A stretch of DNA of 31,472 nt from Rikenellaceae bacterium (GTDB taxonomy: Bacteria; Bacteroidota; Bacteroidia; Bacteroidales; UBA932): assembly GCA_900771335.1 (NCBI GenBank), contig CAAGNP010000034.1:1-31472 (forward strand), in the 5' to 3' direction. The notes beneath the pieces were generated by a model. That model did no database searches and had not been told where the DNA came from. It saw only the letters and a program-made list of their open reading frames with translations. Shown in pieces: positions 1 through 7,458 of this stretch (within the stretch, counting starts at the first letter, position 1; each line of letters opens with the position of its first letter). Made by a program: the position numbers and the translations under genes.

Positions 1-531
1 ACAATCTTCCAACCGCTTATCAAACCTCTTCAGTTCCACAAAGATAAGAGAAATTGTATCACAAACCACCTCTCCTGTCAACTTTTCTCTAAATGTATAA
101 TCTGAGATAAACCACTCCTTCCATAATGTATCACTCCTGTCAAAGCAGTCTACTGCCAAAATCCCGATGAGATAGACAGGCGGAATATCATAACTGTCAT
201 CCCCCTTACTGGTCTTCATATCATACACCTTTGAACTATATGATACGCACCTTTGGAAGAAATTTGCCTGATCATATCTCTGCATCTCGATAATAAACGA
301 GGTGCCATCCTCATCCTCACACCGTAAATCAAGCTTGACAGACTTATTGCTCTGCGTCAGTCCCTCTATCTCAGTTGTGGCATAGGTCAGATCTTTAACT
401 CTTCTCCCCTCAGGCAAAACTGCATTCAAGAAATCAATCAACACAGGTTTATTGTCCTGATCTCCGAATACTGCCTTGAATCCACTATTGGACAAAATGT
501 CTACGTAACGTTGTTTTTCTTGTGTCTTCAT
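1..531 (-). CDS. Rpn-family PD-(D/E)XK nuclease / putative transposase, 3' end cut by window edge
   Basis: The reading frame opens with ATG at 531 (MKTQEKQRYVDILSNSGFK) and stays open through base 1, giving 177 codons; the C-terminus lies outside the window. The pattern is that of the PD-(D/E)XK nuclease family typified by Rpn recombination-promoting nucleases. An early 'FKAVFGD..NKPVLIDFLNAVL' segment is followed by the catalytic core, with Asp68 in 'KLDLRC' and Glu82-x-Gln84 in 'FIIEMQ'. Members cut DNA and stimulate RecA-independent recombination; they are abundant in Bacteroidetes and associated with mobile DNA. The upstream sequence (532-1263) is repeat-rich and gene-free, which suits an accessory locus. 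Intactness cannot be judged because of the truncation. Family assignment is confident; biological role is inferred only. Confidence 0.85.
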   Translation of the reverse strand, partial: MKTQEKQRYVDILSNSGFKAVFGDQDNKPVLIDFLNAVLPEGRRVKDLTYATTEIEGLTQSNKSVKLDLRCEDEDGTSFIIEMQRYDQANFFQRCVSYSSKVYDMKTSKGDDSYDIPPVYLIGILAVDCFDRSDTLWKEWFISDYTFREKLTGEVVCDTISLIFVELKRFDKRLEDC

Positions 532-690
532 TTTCTTTAATTTAAAATGTTCGGATACAATATTCAAACATCCTTTCTACTTATTCATGCTATTTTTACA
601 AAACTTCAAATTTTGTCGAGCTATCAAAATTTTGAAAAAATTATAAGAGCATTTTAAGCATAATATAGATGAGATGTGCTGATGGAAAAA

Positions 691-864
691 GGGAGTGCGG
701 TGAGAAAGCACCTCTGCGAGGGGAAGCAAGAGTTTGATGGCTCTTGCTCTCCCCTGGCTCAGAGGCAGAGTGGTATCAGAGCGGGGTGCCATATAGCCAA
801 GCACCCCCCTCTGATGCTTTGGTGAGGGCGCTTTCGCACATAGGCAGGTGCTCACCGCCCTCAC
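691..864. repeat. Nested multi-arm palindromic element
   Basis: Arm A pairs 718-732 (GAGGGGAAGCAAGAG) with 741-755 with one bulge, extended by CCTCTG (711-716) with CAGAGG (760-765). Arm B pairs 775-789 (ATCAGAGCGGGGTGC) with 801-815, one mismatch. The outer stem can form GCGGTGAG (697-704) with CTCACCGC (851-858), and 822-830 can alternatively pair with 856-864. The whole folds as a multi-branched structure on paper. It may be a non-autonomous palindromic element or a structured RNA; no family was recognised. Confidence 0.55.
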
Positions 865-907
865 TTTTACCTATTTTTCATTCCATGATAGTGTATTTGT
901 GACACAG

Positions 908-928
908 ACACCCGAACAAGTCGGGTGT
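908..928. repeat. Hairpin repeat copy 1 (ACACCCGA / TCGGGTGT)
   Basis: Perfect 8-bp arms (908-915 and 921-928) around a 5-nt loop. The same hairpin recurs at 1139-1159, embedded in the shared context GACACCCGAACARGTCGGGT. No T-run follows, so it is not a classical terminator. Confidence 0.7.
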
Positions 929-990
929 GACGGTAGTGGAAAATGTGCGATTTTGATCCCGGAGTGGGAGATTCACTTTCAACAGAGTTG

Positions 991-1025
991 TCACGCAGTG
1001 AAATGTGGCTTTAGACACTGCGTGA
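991..1025. repeat. 10-bp perfect inverted repeat TCACGCAGTG / CACTGCGTGA
   Basis: Arms at 991-1000 and 1016-1025 are exact reverse complements with a 15-nt spacer. A related word, GTGACGCAGTG, recurs near 1063-1073. Function unknown; it could be a protein-binding site or a hairpin. Confidence 0.65.
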
Positions 1026-1138
1026 GAGGGGGGGAATTCGATGAATTATACTCGAAATATGGTGTGACGCAGTGATTTACGCCCACAAACGGTGCGTCGT
1101 GAATATGAGTTTGCTATCAAGACGCAGTTGACGCAAAG

Positions 1139-1159
1139 ACACCCGAACAGGTCGGGTGT
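1139..1159. repeat. Hairpin repeat copy 2 (ACACCCGA / TCGGGTGT)
   Basis: Arms at 1139-1146 and 1152-1159. It matches the hairpin at 908-928 except for one loop base (ACAGG against ACAAG). It is followed by three spaced GGTGTGAC words in 1156-1195. Confidence 0.7.
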
Positions 1160-1200
1160 GACGTGTGGGTAAAGGTGTGACGTAAAGGGTGTGACACAAA

Positions 1201-1232
1201 AAATAACCGCCACGTTTTTAGTTGTGGCGGTT
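1201..1232 (-). terminator. Rho-independent terminator of the desulfoferrodoxin gene
   Basis: A perfect 9-bp stem, AACCGCCAC (1205-1213) with GTGGCGGTT (1224-1232), and a 10-nt loop. Read on the minus strand the stem is followed directly by ATTTTTTG, so it terminates leftward transcription about 32 nt past the stop at 1264. A short TTTT on the plus side may allow weak termination in the other direction. Confidence 0.8.
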
Positions 1233-1263
1233 TTGTAATATGATATATTATGTATAGTGAATA

Positions 1264-1644
1264 CTACATCTCTTTCTTCCAGAGGCCGTGAAGGTTACAG
1301 TATTCGTAAACTGCTACCAGTTCGTCACCTTCAGCGAGGATGAAAGAATGGGTAGGTTTCTGTCCTGCTTTAAGCCATTTTACCTGGATACCCTCTTTAG
1401 ACTCTACAAGAATCCACTCGATAAAGTGCTCTTCTACCATAGGGTGCTCTACGCTACCCACTGTTACCATTACCTTATTGCCCTCTACTTTTACATCAGG
1501 AACGTGCTTCTCTGTAGCTGCATCTGCAGTATTAGGTACAAGTTCTACCATTTTTTCGCCACAGCATACTACTGGTACACCACTGTTAGTAAGATGAGTT
1601 ATAATGTTTCCGCAATGATTGCATCTGAATATTTTTGTTGCCAT
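1264..1644 (-). CDS. dfx: Desulfoferrodoxin (superoxide reductase, two-iron type)
   Basis: Superoxide reductase reduces superoxide to hydrogen peroxide without producing oxygen, a typical defence of anaerobes; it acts in the cytoplasm with rubredoxin-like donors. The 126 residues hold both domains of the classical form. The N-terminal desulforedoxin domain has Cys8-x2-Cys11 and Cys27-Cys28 for the Fe(Cys)4 centre I. The catalytic centre II has EKHVP (Glu45, Lys46, His47), HPMVEEH (His67, His73) and CNLHG (Cys116, His119). All expected ligands are present and the length is normal. It sits 77 nt behind the 184-residue protein gene on the same strand and is followed by a strong terminator, so it is the last gene of its transcript. 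No clear TAnnTTTG box was seen directly upstream. Confidence 0.96.
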   Translation of the reverse strand: MATKIFRCNHCGNIITHLTNSGVPVVCCGEKMVELVPNTADAATEKHVPDVKVEGNKVMVTVGSVEHPMVEEHFIEWILVESKEGIQVKWLKAGQKPTHSFILAEGDELVAVYEYCNLHGLWKKEM

Positions 1645-1721
1645 AATCTTAAAATTTTAATGAGTTAATACATAGTTTTTATTTTTCTACTGGAAATTAT
1701 TTCAAACACCGTGCCACAATT

Positions 1722-2276
1722 TTATAAAAGCTCATATTTGTACCCCATTTTTTTCAACTGTATCGACACACCGACACAATACATCACCTGGACAGTCCGG
1801 GCGAGAACATAAAAGGCCTGATTGGTCCCCCCCTCGATAGACTCTTTACGGATAAGCCCCATAGCACATTGGGCACAGCTCTGAAGGATACCGGAGATCT
1901 TCACTGCCTCAAATGAATCAAGCTGATGCCCCAGAATGTCCCTTACGATATGCTCATCCATATCATCAAAACCTCTGGAACCCAACATCTTCGAATATCC
2001 GTCATGGGAGTATTTCCTCCAGTTTTTATCCCACAGGGATGCATATCCCATACCCAGATAACCTGCCCAAGCAAGGGCTACTTCAGGATATGAATTGATC
2101 TCTTTTACGGCATCAGCCATATATTCGGGGGCTATCTCCCTCCACTTCTCCTCCAGATCCGGAGTCATAAGCCAACCACCATCCAGAACACTCAGAGATG
2201 TGCATAATTTCAGAAGTTCATCTTCAAGTCTCCCCTGAAAACGGTTCAAATGTTCATCTTTATCGATTTTATCCAT
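1722..2276 (-). CDS. Conserved Bacteroidales protein of unknown function, 184 aa
   Basis: I recognise the overall look of this protein as a conserved cytoplasmic protein of Bacteroidales but know no function for it. It has no signal peptide or membrane span. It is largely helical and rich in aromatic residues, with conserved-looking segments near the N-terminus (RLEDELLKLCTSLSVLDGGW, residues about 16-35), a middle IAPEYMADAVKEI segment, and a C-terminal stretch ending in LKKMGYKYELL. Four Cys residues are present, without a metal-binding spacing I can name. The ATG at 2276 lies 11 nt after the M28 peptidase stop, so the two are almost certainly co-transcribed; desulfoferrodoxin follows 77 nt downstream. 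Coding confidence is high; function is open. Confidence 0.85.
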   Translation of the reverse strand: MDKIDKDEHLNRFQGRLEDELLKLCTSLSVLDGGWLMTPDLEEKWREIAPEYMADAVKEINSYPEVALAWAGYLGMGYASLWDKNWRKYSHDGYSKMLGSRGFDDMDEHIVRDILGHQLDSFEAVKISGILQSCAQCAMGLIRKESIEGGTNQAFYVLARTVQVMYCVGVSIQLKKMGYKYELL

Positions 2277-2287
2277 AACAGTATCTA

Positions 2288-3931
2288 TTATTTATATACA
2301 GCATCCTGAGGAAGTCTCTCCGGAAGATTTGCAAGACCCCAGAATACTACTGCATTTACTACAGCGGTATGTTCCATGTACGGAGGAATACTCATATTGT
2401 AAAGGTCCCTGTCTGTATGCCATATCTCCGAATAGCTGAAGTTATATCCGAGAGGATCACCTGTACCGAAAGAGAGGGCAGGGACACCATTCATCACAAA
2501 ATGGGCGTGATCTGAACCGCCAGCTGTTTTAGGACGCTCTACAGGGTAATTTTTAGCCTCGGTAAGTGTGAAAGGCATATCTGGGTTAAGGTTCTCAAGT
2601 GGTGCACACACAGCTTTAAGAGGTGCATACCACGATGTAGGAACAGACCAGCTGTTGGCTACGGTAGGACCTCCGTCACGATTGAAAACATTGACAATAT
2701 TTGGAAGCTTGCCCGGATTATTCTCCACGAAATGTTTTGACCCCAGCAGGCCGAACTCCTCAGCAGCCCAAAGGGCAAAAACAATGGTTCTGCGTGGTTT
2801 GGCACCTGCAGCAGCAAGAAGGCGCGCAGCCTCCATGGCAGGGGCAACACCTGTACCGCAGTCTACTCCACCTGTGGCCACATCGTAGCAGTCAAGGTGA
2901 CAGCTGCTGATAATCAGCTCCTCAGGCTTCTCTGTACCGCGGATATATGCCAATACATTGTAGTATGGGACAGGACCCATAAAGAAGTGGTTTCTGATAT
3001 CAAACTCCAGTTCCACATACTCACGGTGAGCCACTCTGTCATAGATCTTTTTGTATTGTCTCTCATCAAGCTTGATATCAGGAAGCTCAGGAAGGGTCTC
3101 CCAGGTCATATTATAGATATTCTTCCTATCGGAAAGGGTAGTAATCAACACAGGTGAAGACTGGATAATACCTCTGGCACCAGCCTCGATAAGCTTACCG
3201 TAGAAAAGGGCAGGCTCCTCAATTAGAGGGGTAGGTTTTTTCTCCACCAATGCCTCAAGTTCACTCTTGAGCTTCGCAATCTCTTTTTTAGATGTGCTGG
3301 CAGCTATCTTCTTTTCGATCTCTGCCCTCTTTCCTCTAAGACCGTAATTATATCCTCGCAGTTTACCGTTTTCGGCAGAGATAGAGTCGTTTTTAGCGAT
3401 AATTTTAGCCCTTTTTGCCTCAGCCTCAGGACTGTAATCGATAGGACTACCACCATTTTTACCCCCTATCAGCACCCACGCACCCTTGATGGTGTGCTTC
3501 ATCCTCTCAAATTCTGCAGTAGTTTTGGGCTCGATTACAACATGTCCTCTCTCTACACCCTTGGTACCGGCAGTATAGGAAGGGGTGGTAAAATGGAGAG
3601 CCTCTTCCCCATTGATCATCCTTCCGAACCATGGACCTCTGCTGAACCCTATTGGGAGTTCTCCTACTTTTACCTTTTCTACCTCAAGGCCCCATTTCTC
3701 AAACATATACATAGCCCAGTCCACAGCATGCAGATATCCGTCCGAACCGGTAAGACGGGGCCCTATTGTATTGCAGAGGACATCCAGATGATCCATTGTC
3801 TGGTTATCCTGCGCTGCAAGCTCTATAATTTTGTCCACGACAGGGTCTTGTGCTACGACCTGTGCATTCATTTGGAAAGTGGCTGCCGCTGTCAATATTG
3901 CGCAGCAGACCAAGGTTACAATTTTTTTCAT
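2288..3931 (-). CDS. Secreted M28-family zinc metallopeptidase with PA-like insert
   Basis: A 547-residue exported aminopeptidase or carboxypeptidase-like enzyme. Residues 1-23 form a Sec signal peptide ending MNAQ. Residues about 115-265 resemble a protease-associated region, interrupted by a Lys/Glu-rich helical stretch (about 168-232) likely to be coiled. The catalytic domain follows with the usual co-catalytic zinc ligands: His345 in SSCHLD, Asp357 in GGVDCGTG, the Glu391-Glu392 pair in WAAEEFGLLG, Asp419 in NRDGG, and His505 in IWHTDRD; GGSDHAHF at 471-478 is also typical of the family. It probably trims peptides in the periplasm for uptake. The gene lies 73 nt after the AtoE-type transporter and 11 nt before the 184-residue protein. 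Substrate preference cannot be read from the sequence. Confidence 0.93.
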   Translation of the reverse strand: MKKIVTLVCCAILTAAATFQMNAQVVAQDPVVDKIIELAAQDNQTMDHLDVLCNTIGPRLTGSDGYLHAVDWAMYMFEKWGLEVEKVKVGELPIGFSRGPWFGRMINGEEALHFTTPSYTAGTKGVERGHVVIEPKTTAEFERMKHTIKGAWVLIGGKNGGSPIDYSPEAEAKRAKIIAKNDSISAENGKLRGYNYGLRGKRAEIEKKIAASTSKKEIAKLKSELEALVEKKPTPLIEEPALFYGKLIEAGARGIIQSSPVLITTLSDRKNIYNMTWETLPELPDIKLDERQYKKIYDRVAHREYVELEFDIRNHFFMGPVPYYNVLAYIRGTEKPEELIISSCHLDCYDVATGGVDCGTGVAPAMEAARLLAAAGAKPRRTIVFALWAAEEFGLLGSKHFVENNPGKLPNIVNVFNRDGGPTVANSWSVPTSWYAPLKAVCAPLENLNPDMPFTLTEAKNYPVERPKTAGGSDHAHFVMNGVPALSFGTGDPLGYNFSYSEIWHTDRDLYNMSIPPYMEHTAVVNAVVFWGLANLPERLPQDAVYK

Positions 3932-4004
3932 ATCAAACGGAACATTAGTATTAATATTAGAAGTACATCTGTGACACTACTGCGGAAAGGTGATTTGCAG
4001 GAGG

Positions 4005-5360
4005 CTACCAAATTACCCAAATAAGAAATCCTGCACAAATAATCACCCCGGTCACAATCAGGTTGATAAGGCAGAAGCCCATAATATCCTTGGCATTGAG
4101 CTTCGCAATGGCAAGGGCAGGGATCGCCCAGAACGGCTGGATGAGATTGGTCCACGCATCGCCCCAGGCAATAGCCATACCTGTCACTGCGGGATCCACA
4201 CCGAGCTGTGCCCCAGCGGGGAACATAATCGGAGCCTGTACAGCCCATTGTCCGCCACCGGAAGGGACAAAGACATTCACCACCGCTGCACTCAGGAAGG
4301 TTAGCAATGGATATGTCGTTCTGGTCGAAATCGAGATGAACGCATCGCTGATCTCACCGGCAAGAGAGAGCCCGGAAGCACCTGTACCGGTAATAATACC
4401 CATAATACCGGCATAGAACGGGAACTGAAGCAGAATACCGGCAGCACCCGAAGCGGCACAAGTGAAAGCATTCACATACCCGATCGGGGTCTTGTGGGCA
4501 AGAAGTCCGATGAAAAGGAAGAGCAATATCACCGAATTCAGATCGAGTCCCCCACCCTTCACAAAAAGTCTGATCACAAGATATGAAAGACCAAGGAGGG
4601 AGATCAACCAGGTAAGAACCCTACTGCTCTCAAGCTTCTGTGCAGGGGTCTCAGCCCTCTTATTGCACTCAGTGCAAGACTCATCAAGCAGGCAAGGATC
4701 CACCACAAAAACATCATCCCCTTTCGGATGCATCAGGGCATTCACCACCACAAGAGAGACAATTACCGCTAACGCAATGCCGATATTGTATACACTGAAA
4801 ATGGTCTCACTAAGGGCAATGGGTTCGGTAACAACACCATTGGTAGCTTTGGTAAGGGCATCGCCGGCGGTAGCCATCGAGAGAGGGACAGATCCGCTGA
4901 TTCCGGAGTGCCACACCACGAAACCGCTGTATGCTGACGCAATGAGGAGGCGATAATCGACGCCGCGGAGTTTGCGGGCCACCTCTTTCGCCAGAATGGC
5001 TCCGACAATCAGGCCGAAGCCCCAGTTAAGCCAACATGCAACAGAAGATATTGCCGAGACAAATGCAATGGCACCTGCAGGGGTCTTCGGCTGTGAAGCA
5101 AGACGGCTGATTCCCCTCTTCACTGATGGGGCTGCAGCCAATGCCGAACCACAAACCAGCACCAATGCCATCTGCATCGAGAAAGCCAATAGTGACATCA
5201 CACCATTGCCCCAATTCTCAACAGCCTCCACTAACGTCTGGTCACAAACCGGAATTGCCACCACAAAAGCAACAAAAGTCAATATCACAGCGAAAATGAA
5301 TGGTTCAGGAAGAAACCTCTGGACCAGCTTCACACACGAATTTATAATCTTCTGAAACAT
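4005..5360 (-). CDS. atoE: AtoE-family short-chain fatty acid transporter
   Basis: A 451-residue polytopic inner-membrane protein of the AtoE (short-chain fatty acid:H+) family, thought to move acetoacetate, butyrate and similar acids. The N-terminus MFQKIINSCVKLVQRFLPEP with a following hydrophobic span is characteristic. So are the internal segments ACWLNWGFGLIVGAILAKE (about 108-126), SGFVVWHSGISGSVPLSMAT, and the C-terminal FVPSGGGQWAVQAPIM and WGDAWTNLIQPFWAIPALAI. A cytoplasmic loop around residues 215-245 contains a Cys-rich patch (DESCTECNKR). There are about ten or more membrane spans. In an anaerobic fermenter it could export or import fermentation acids. ATG at 5360 is the only sensible start. 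It is the first gene of the minus-strand group that continues into the M28 peptidase. Confidence 0.92.
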   Translation of the reverse strand: MFQKIINSCVKLVQRFLPEPFIFAVILTFVAFVVAIPVCDQTLVEAVENWGNGVMSLLAFSMQMALVLVCGSALAAAPSVKRGISRLASQPKTPAGAIAFVSAISSVACWLNWGFGLIVGAILAKEVARKLRGVDYRLLIASAYSGFVVWHSGISGSVPLSMATAGDALTKATNGVVTEPIALSETIFSVYNIGIALAVIVSLVVVNALMHPKGDDVFVVDPCLLDESCTECNKRAETPAQKLESSRVLTWLISLLGLSYLVIRLFVKGGGLDLNSVILLFLFIGLLAHKTPIGYVNAFTCAASGAAGILLQFPFYAGIMGIITGTGASGLSLAGEISDAFISISTRTTYPLLTFLSAAVVNVFVPSGGGQWAVQAPIMFPAGAQLGVDPAVTGMAIAWGDAWTNLIQPFWAIPALAIAKLNAKDIMGFCLINLIVTGVIICAGFLIWVIW

Positions 5361-5511
5361 GATACTTATACTCTAAAATAATAGAGCGAATTTACATAAT
5401 ATTCACCACTTTTCTGACTGAAAACAAGAAAGTTTTTGACGATTTTTACACATATACGGTAGTGATGCACACAGGTGTCGCAGACGAGTGGCTGGTGGCG
5501 GGTGCGTGGGG

Positions 5512-6465
5512 CTAGATTTCGTCGCCGGTGTGGAAGAAGTGGATATTGGTGTGGGGGGCTAGGAACTCTTTTGCTTTGTCTCCGGTGCAGTGACCGGTGT
5601 AGATTTGGGCGTTCGGATGGGCAGTACTGATATAAGAGATAAAGTCATCGACATCTGCGACGAGATTCTCTGAGCGGTCAGTAAAGTGAAGCCCTCCGAT
5701 AAAGGAGAGAAGTCGCCTCTCACCTGTGGCCAACATCGCAGACTCGATGATATTCGCTGCTCCGCAATGCGAACACGAAGAGATGAGCACAAGTCCGTCC
5801 TTCTGCTTGACCGCCACACTAAGCTCGTGAGAGAAATCGTCCTGAATCACCTCTGCACCCTCTTCCAGGGCACATTTGAAGAGAGTCTTATTGCCACTCG
5901 GTCTATTATATTTGTCACATATACACTTCACAAGTGCTATGTCCGGAGTCACCCACCAGCACATCGGCTCAGGATAGGCATCCGATGCAGCAACACCATC
6001 TGCCCCATCTCCATTTGAGTGCGGAAACTCCTGCTGACCGTTCCAAGACCTGACCGTTCCATGAGACTGAATAGCTGGTGAATCTGTATCCAGACAGTTG
6101 AACCTCTCCAGATATTCATCCAGCAGACCCCTATCAACACCTATCTCAGTCATCTCTCCTCGACTGTTCGAGAAATACTTATTGGTAAAAATCTCTGATG
6201 AGAGTATCACTTTGGCCTTCGAATCGAGTTCCAGGAAATGTTTGAGCCCACCTGTATGGTCATCATGTCCATGAGATATGATGCAGAAGTCCACAGCCGA
6301 CAGATCGACCCCCATCCTGGCAGCATTGTCCAGAAATGCACCTGAAGCACCTGTATCCACCAGAAAATTGGCACTATTGCTCTCCACATACAGAGATAGC
6401 CCGTGCTCACATGCCAGATCACCCCCTTCCGTGGCTCTATTGTCTATCAAAATCTTTATTTCCAT
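5512..6465 (-). CDS. MBL-fold metallohydrolase, COG1237-like
   Basis: A 317-residue cytoplasmic metallo-beta-lactamase-fold protein. The metal-binding motif SHGHDDHTGG supplies His65, His67, Asp69 and His70 (numbered from the ATG at 6465). Later SSCSHCGAANI (His233), GGLHF (His260) and YTGHCTG (His292) match the COG1237 subfamily, often labelled as 7,8-dihydropterin-6-methyl-aminobenzene phosphate synthase-like. That label comes from an archaeal pathway and should not be taken as its reaction here. An in-frame TTG at 6471 would add two residues, but ATG at 6465 fits the family start (MEIKILIDNRAT). A 145-nt gap containing a stem-loop separates it from the upstream HAD gene, so it may have its own transcript. 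The fold is certain; the substrate is unknown. Confidence 0.88.
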   Translation of the reverse strand: MEIKILIDNRATEGGDLACEHGLSLYVESNSANFLVDTGASGAFLDNAARMGVDLSAVDFCIISHGHDDHTGGLKHFLELDSKAKVILSSEIFTNKYFSNSRGEMTEIGVDRGLLDEYLERFNCLDTDSPAIQSHGTVRSWNGQQEFPHSNGDGADGVAASDAYPEPMCWWVTPDIALVKCICDKYNRPSGNKTLFKCALEEGAEVIQDDFSHELSVAVKQKDGLVLISSCSHCGAANIIESAMLATGERRLLSFIGGLHFTDRSENLVADVDDFISYISTAHPNAQIYTGHCTGDKAKEFLAPHTNIHFFHTGDEI

Positions 6466-6520
6466 TCTCAAACACTCTCTTTTCTGCGTCAGTAACCCTC
6501 TGAATATCTGCTACTTACCA

Positions 6521-6557
6521 CACCTAAGGGTGGGTGTATTTACCCACCCTCAGGGTG
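6521..6557. repeat. Strong stem-loop between the HAD and MBL genes
   Basis: AGGGTGGGT (6527-6535) pairs perfectly with ACCCACCCT (6542-6550) over a 6-nt loop, and CACC (6521-6524) with GGTG (6554-6557) extends it across a bulge. No T-run follows on either strand. It may attenuate or stabilise minus-strand mRNA past the HAD gene. Confidence 0.6.
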
Positions 6558-6610
6558 AGGAAATAATTGAGTATCAGGGAGTTGCTAACGAAGGTCATTT
6601 ATACCTTACA

Positions 6611-7444
6611 TTATACTTTTGTGATGGCTTCAAGCTGGAGGTCGGCGACGATCTTGTCGATGACTGATGTGACGACACGGTAGAGCTTACCGTAACGTGT
6701 ATAGTCTGTGGGGCAGGCGAAGTTGACACGATCTTCAGAGATGAGTCGCTCAGCCATCTCACGGGCCTTACGTTTGGCAGGGTCGTACACAGCGATAGAG
6801 TGACCACCAAACTGCTTCACAAGCTTCATACATGGAATATCTGTGGCTCCGTCACCGAAATATATCATACTTGAAAATGGGACTGCACGGTCTTTCTCTG
6901 GGACATATTCATTTACACGGATGTGGTCACGGACACTGTGGACACCCTTGTTGATTTTAAATATGAACTGCGTCTTTCCTGTGTAGTCGATAGCTACAGC
7001 GGGCCAGGTAGCTACACCATTTTCGTAGAGGAATGAGCATGCAAATACCTTTTTGAATTCGTGGTAGATGATACTCCCCTCTATCATCTCCTGAAGACCG
7101 GATGAGTTGATGTAGTGTTCGATATTTATACCTTTTGACTCACCATAACGGTTAACCATCGAGAACCACTCTTTCACACCCTCATAAAGTGGAATCTTGG
7201 ACCCGAATTTCTTGAAATCCTCCCTTCTGATCTGGATATTGGACGCTTTGGCCTCATCCAGCATCAGCTTCATATAACTGAGGATCTCACTTGCATCCTG
7301 ACTTTGGGAGAGCTCGGCACTCCTTCTCCAAAATGTCTCCGGATCCTTCCCGATGGCTTGAATGAAGCCAAACTCCTGCATATTACCGGGCGACAATGTC
7401 CCGTCAAAATCGTAAATCAGCGCTACTGTGTGTCTCTTCCTCAT
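6611..7444 (-). CDS. HAD-superfamily phosphatase
   Basis: A 277-residue soluble haloacid-dehalogenase-like hydrolase. Motif I is IYDFDGT with the nucleophile Asp12 and acid/base Asp14. Motif II is the Ser pair at 114-115 in YINSSG. Motif III is a Lys around 157-164. Motif IV is YFGDGATDIPC with Asp198 and Asp202. The long helical cap between residues about 20 and 105 makes it a C1-cap type. It likely hydrolyses a small phosphorylated metabolite; the substrate cannot be predicted. Its ATG at 7444 lies 14 nt after the stop of the TamL-like gene, so the two are probably co-transcribed. No TAnnTTTG box lies in that short gap. Confidence 0.9.
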   Translation of the reverse strand: MRKRHTVALIYDFDGTLSPGNMQEFGFIQAIGKDPETFWRRSAELSQSQDASEILSYMKLMLDEAKASNIQIRREDFKKFGSKIPLYEGVKEWFSMVNRYGESKGINIEHYINSSGLQEMIEGSIIYHEFKKVFACSFLYENGVATWPAVAIDYTGKTQFIFKINKGVHSVRDHIRVNEYVPEKDRAVPFSSMIYFGDGATDIPCMKLVKQFGGHSIAVYDPAKRKAREMAERLISEDRVNFACPTDYTRYGKLYRVVTSVIDKIVADLQLEAITKV

Positions 7445-7458
7445 AGAATGTATATATA

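Larger units (their letters stand above)
532..1263. other. 732-bp gene-free region rich in inverted repeats
   Basis: No credible gene is seen between the nuclease start and the desulfoferrodoxin stop. Two short open frames (577-864 minus, 848-1075 plus) are low-quality and run across palindromes. The stretch holds a large nested palindrome (about 691-864), a pair of identical-arm hairpins 231 bp apart (908-928 and 1139-1159), a 10-bp inverted repeat (991-1025), several GGTGTGACG words in 1156-1195, and a terminator hairpin at 1205-1232. Bases 532-660 are AT-rich with no clear signal. Confidence 0.7.

Noticed and set aside
577..864. 95-codon open frame on the minus strand
   Set aside because: It runs through the nested palindrome, has no recognisable domain, and its composition (Ser/Pro/Leu mixture then AT-rich tail) looks like translated repeat.
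848..1075. 75-codon open frame on the plus strand
   Set aside because: It crosses the hairpin repeat and the 10-bp inverted repeat, has no upstream promoter or family match, and is short.
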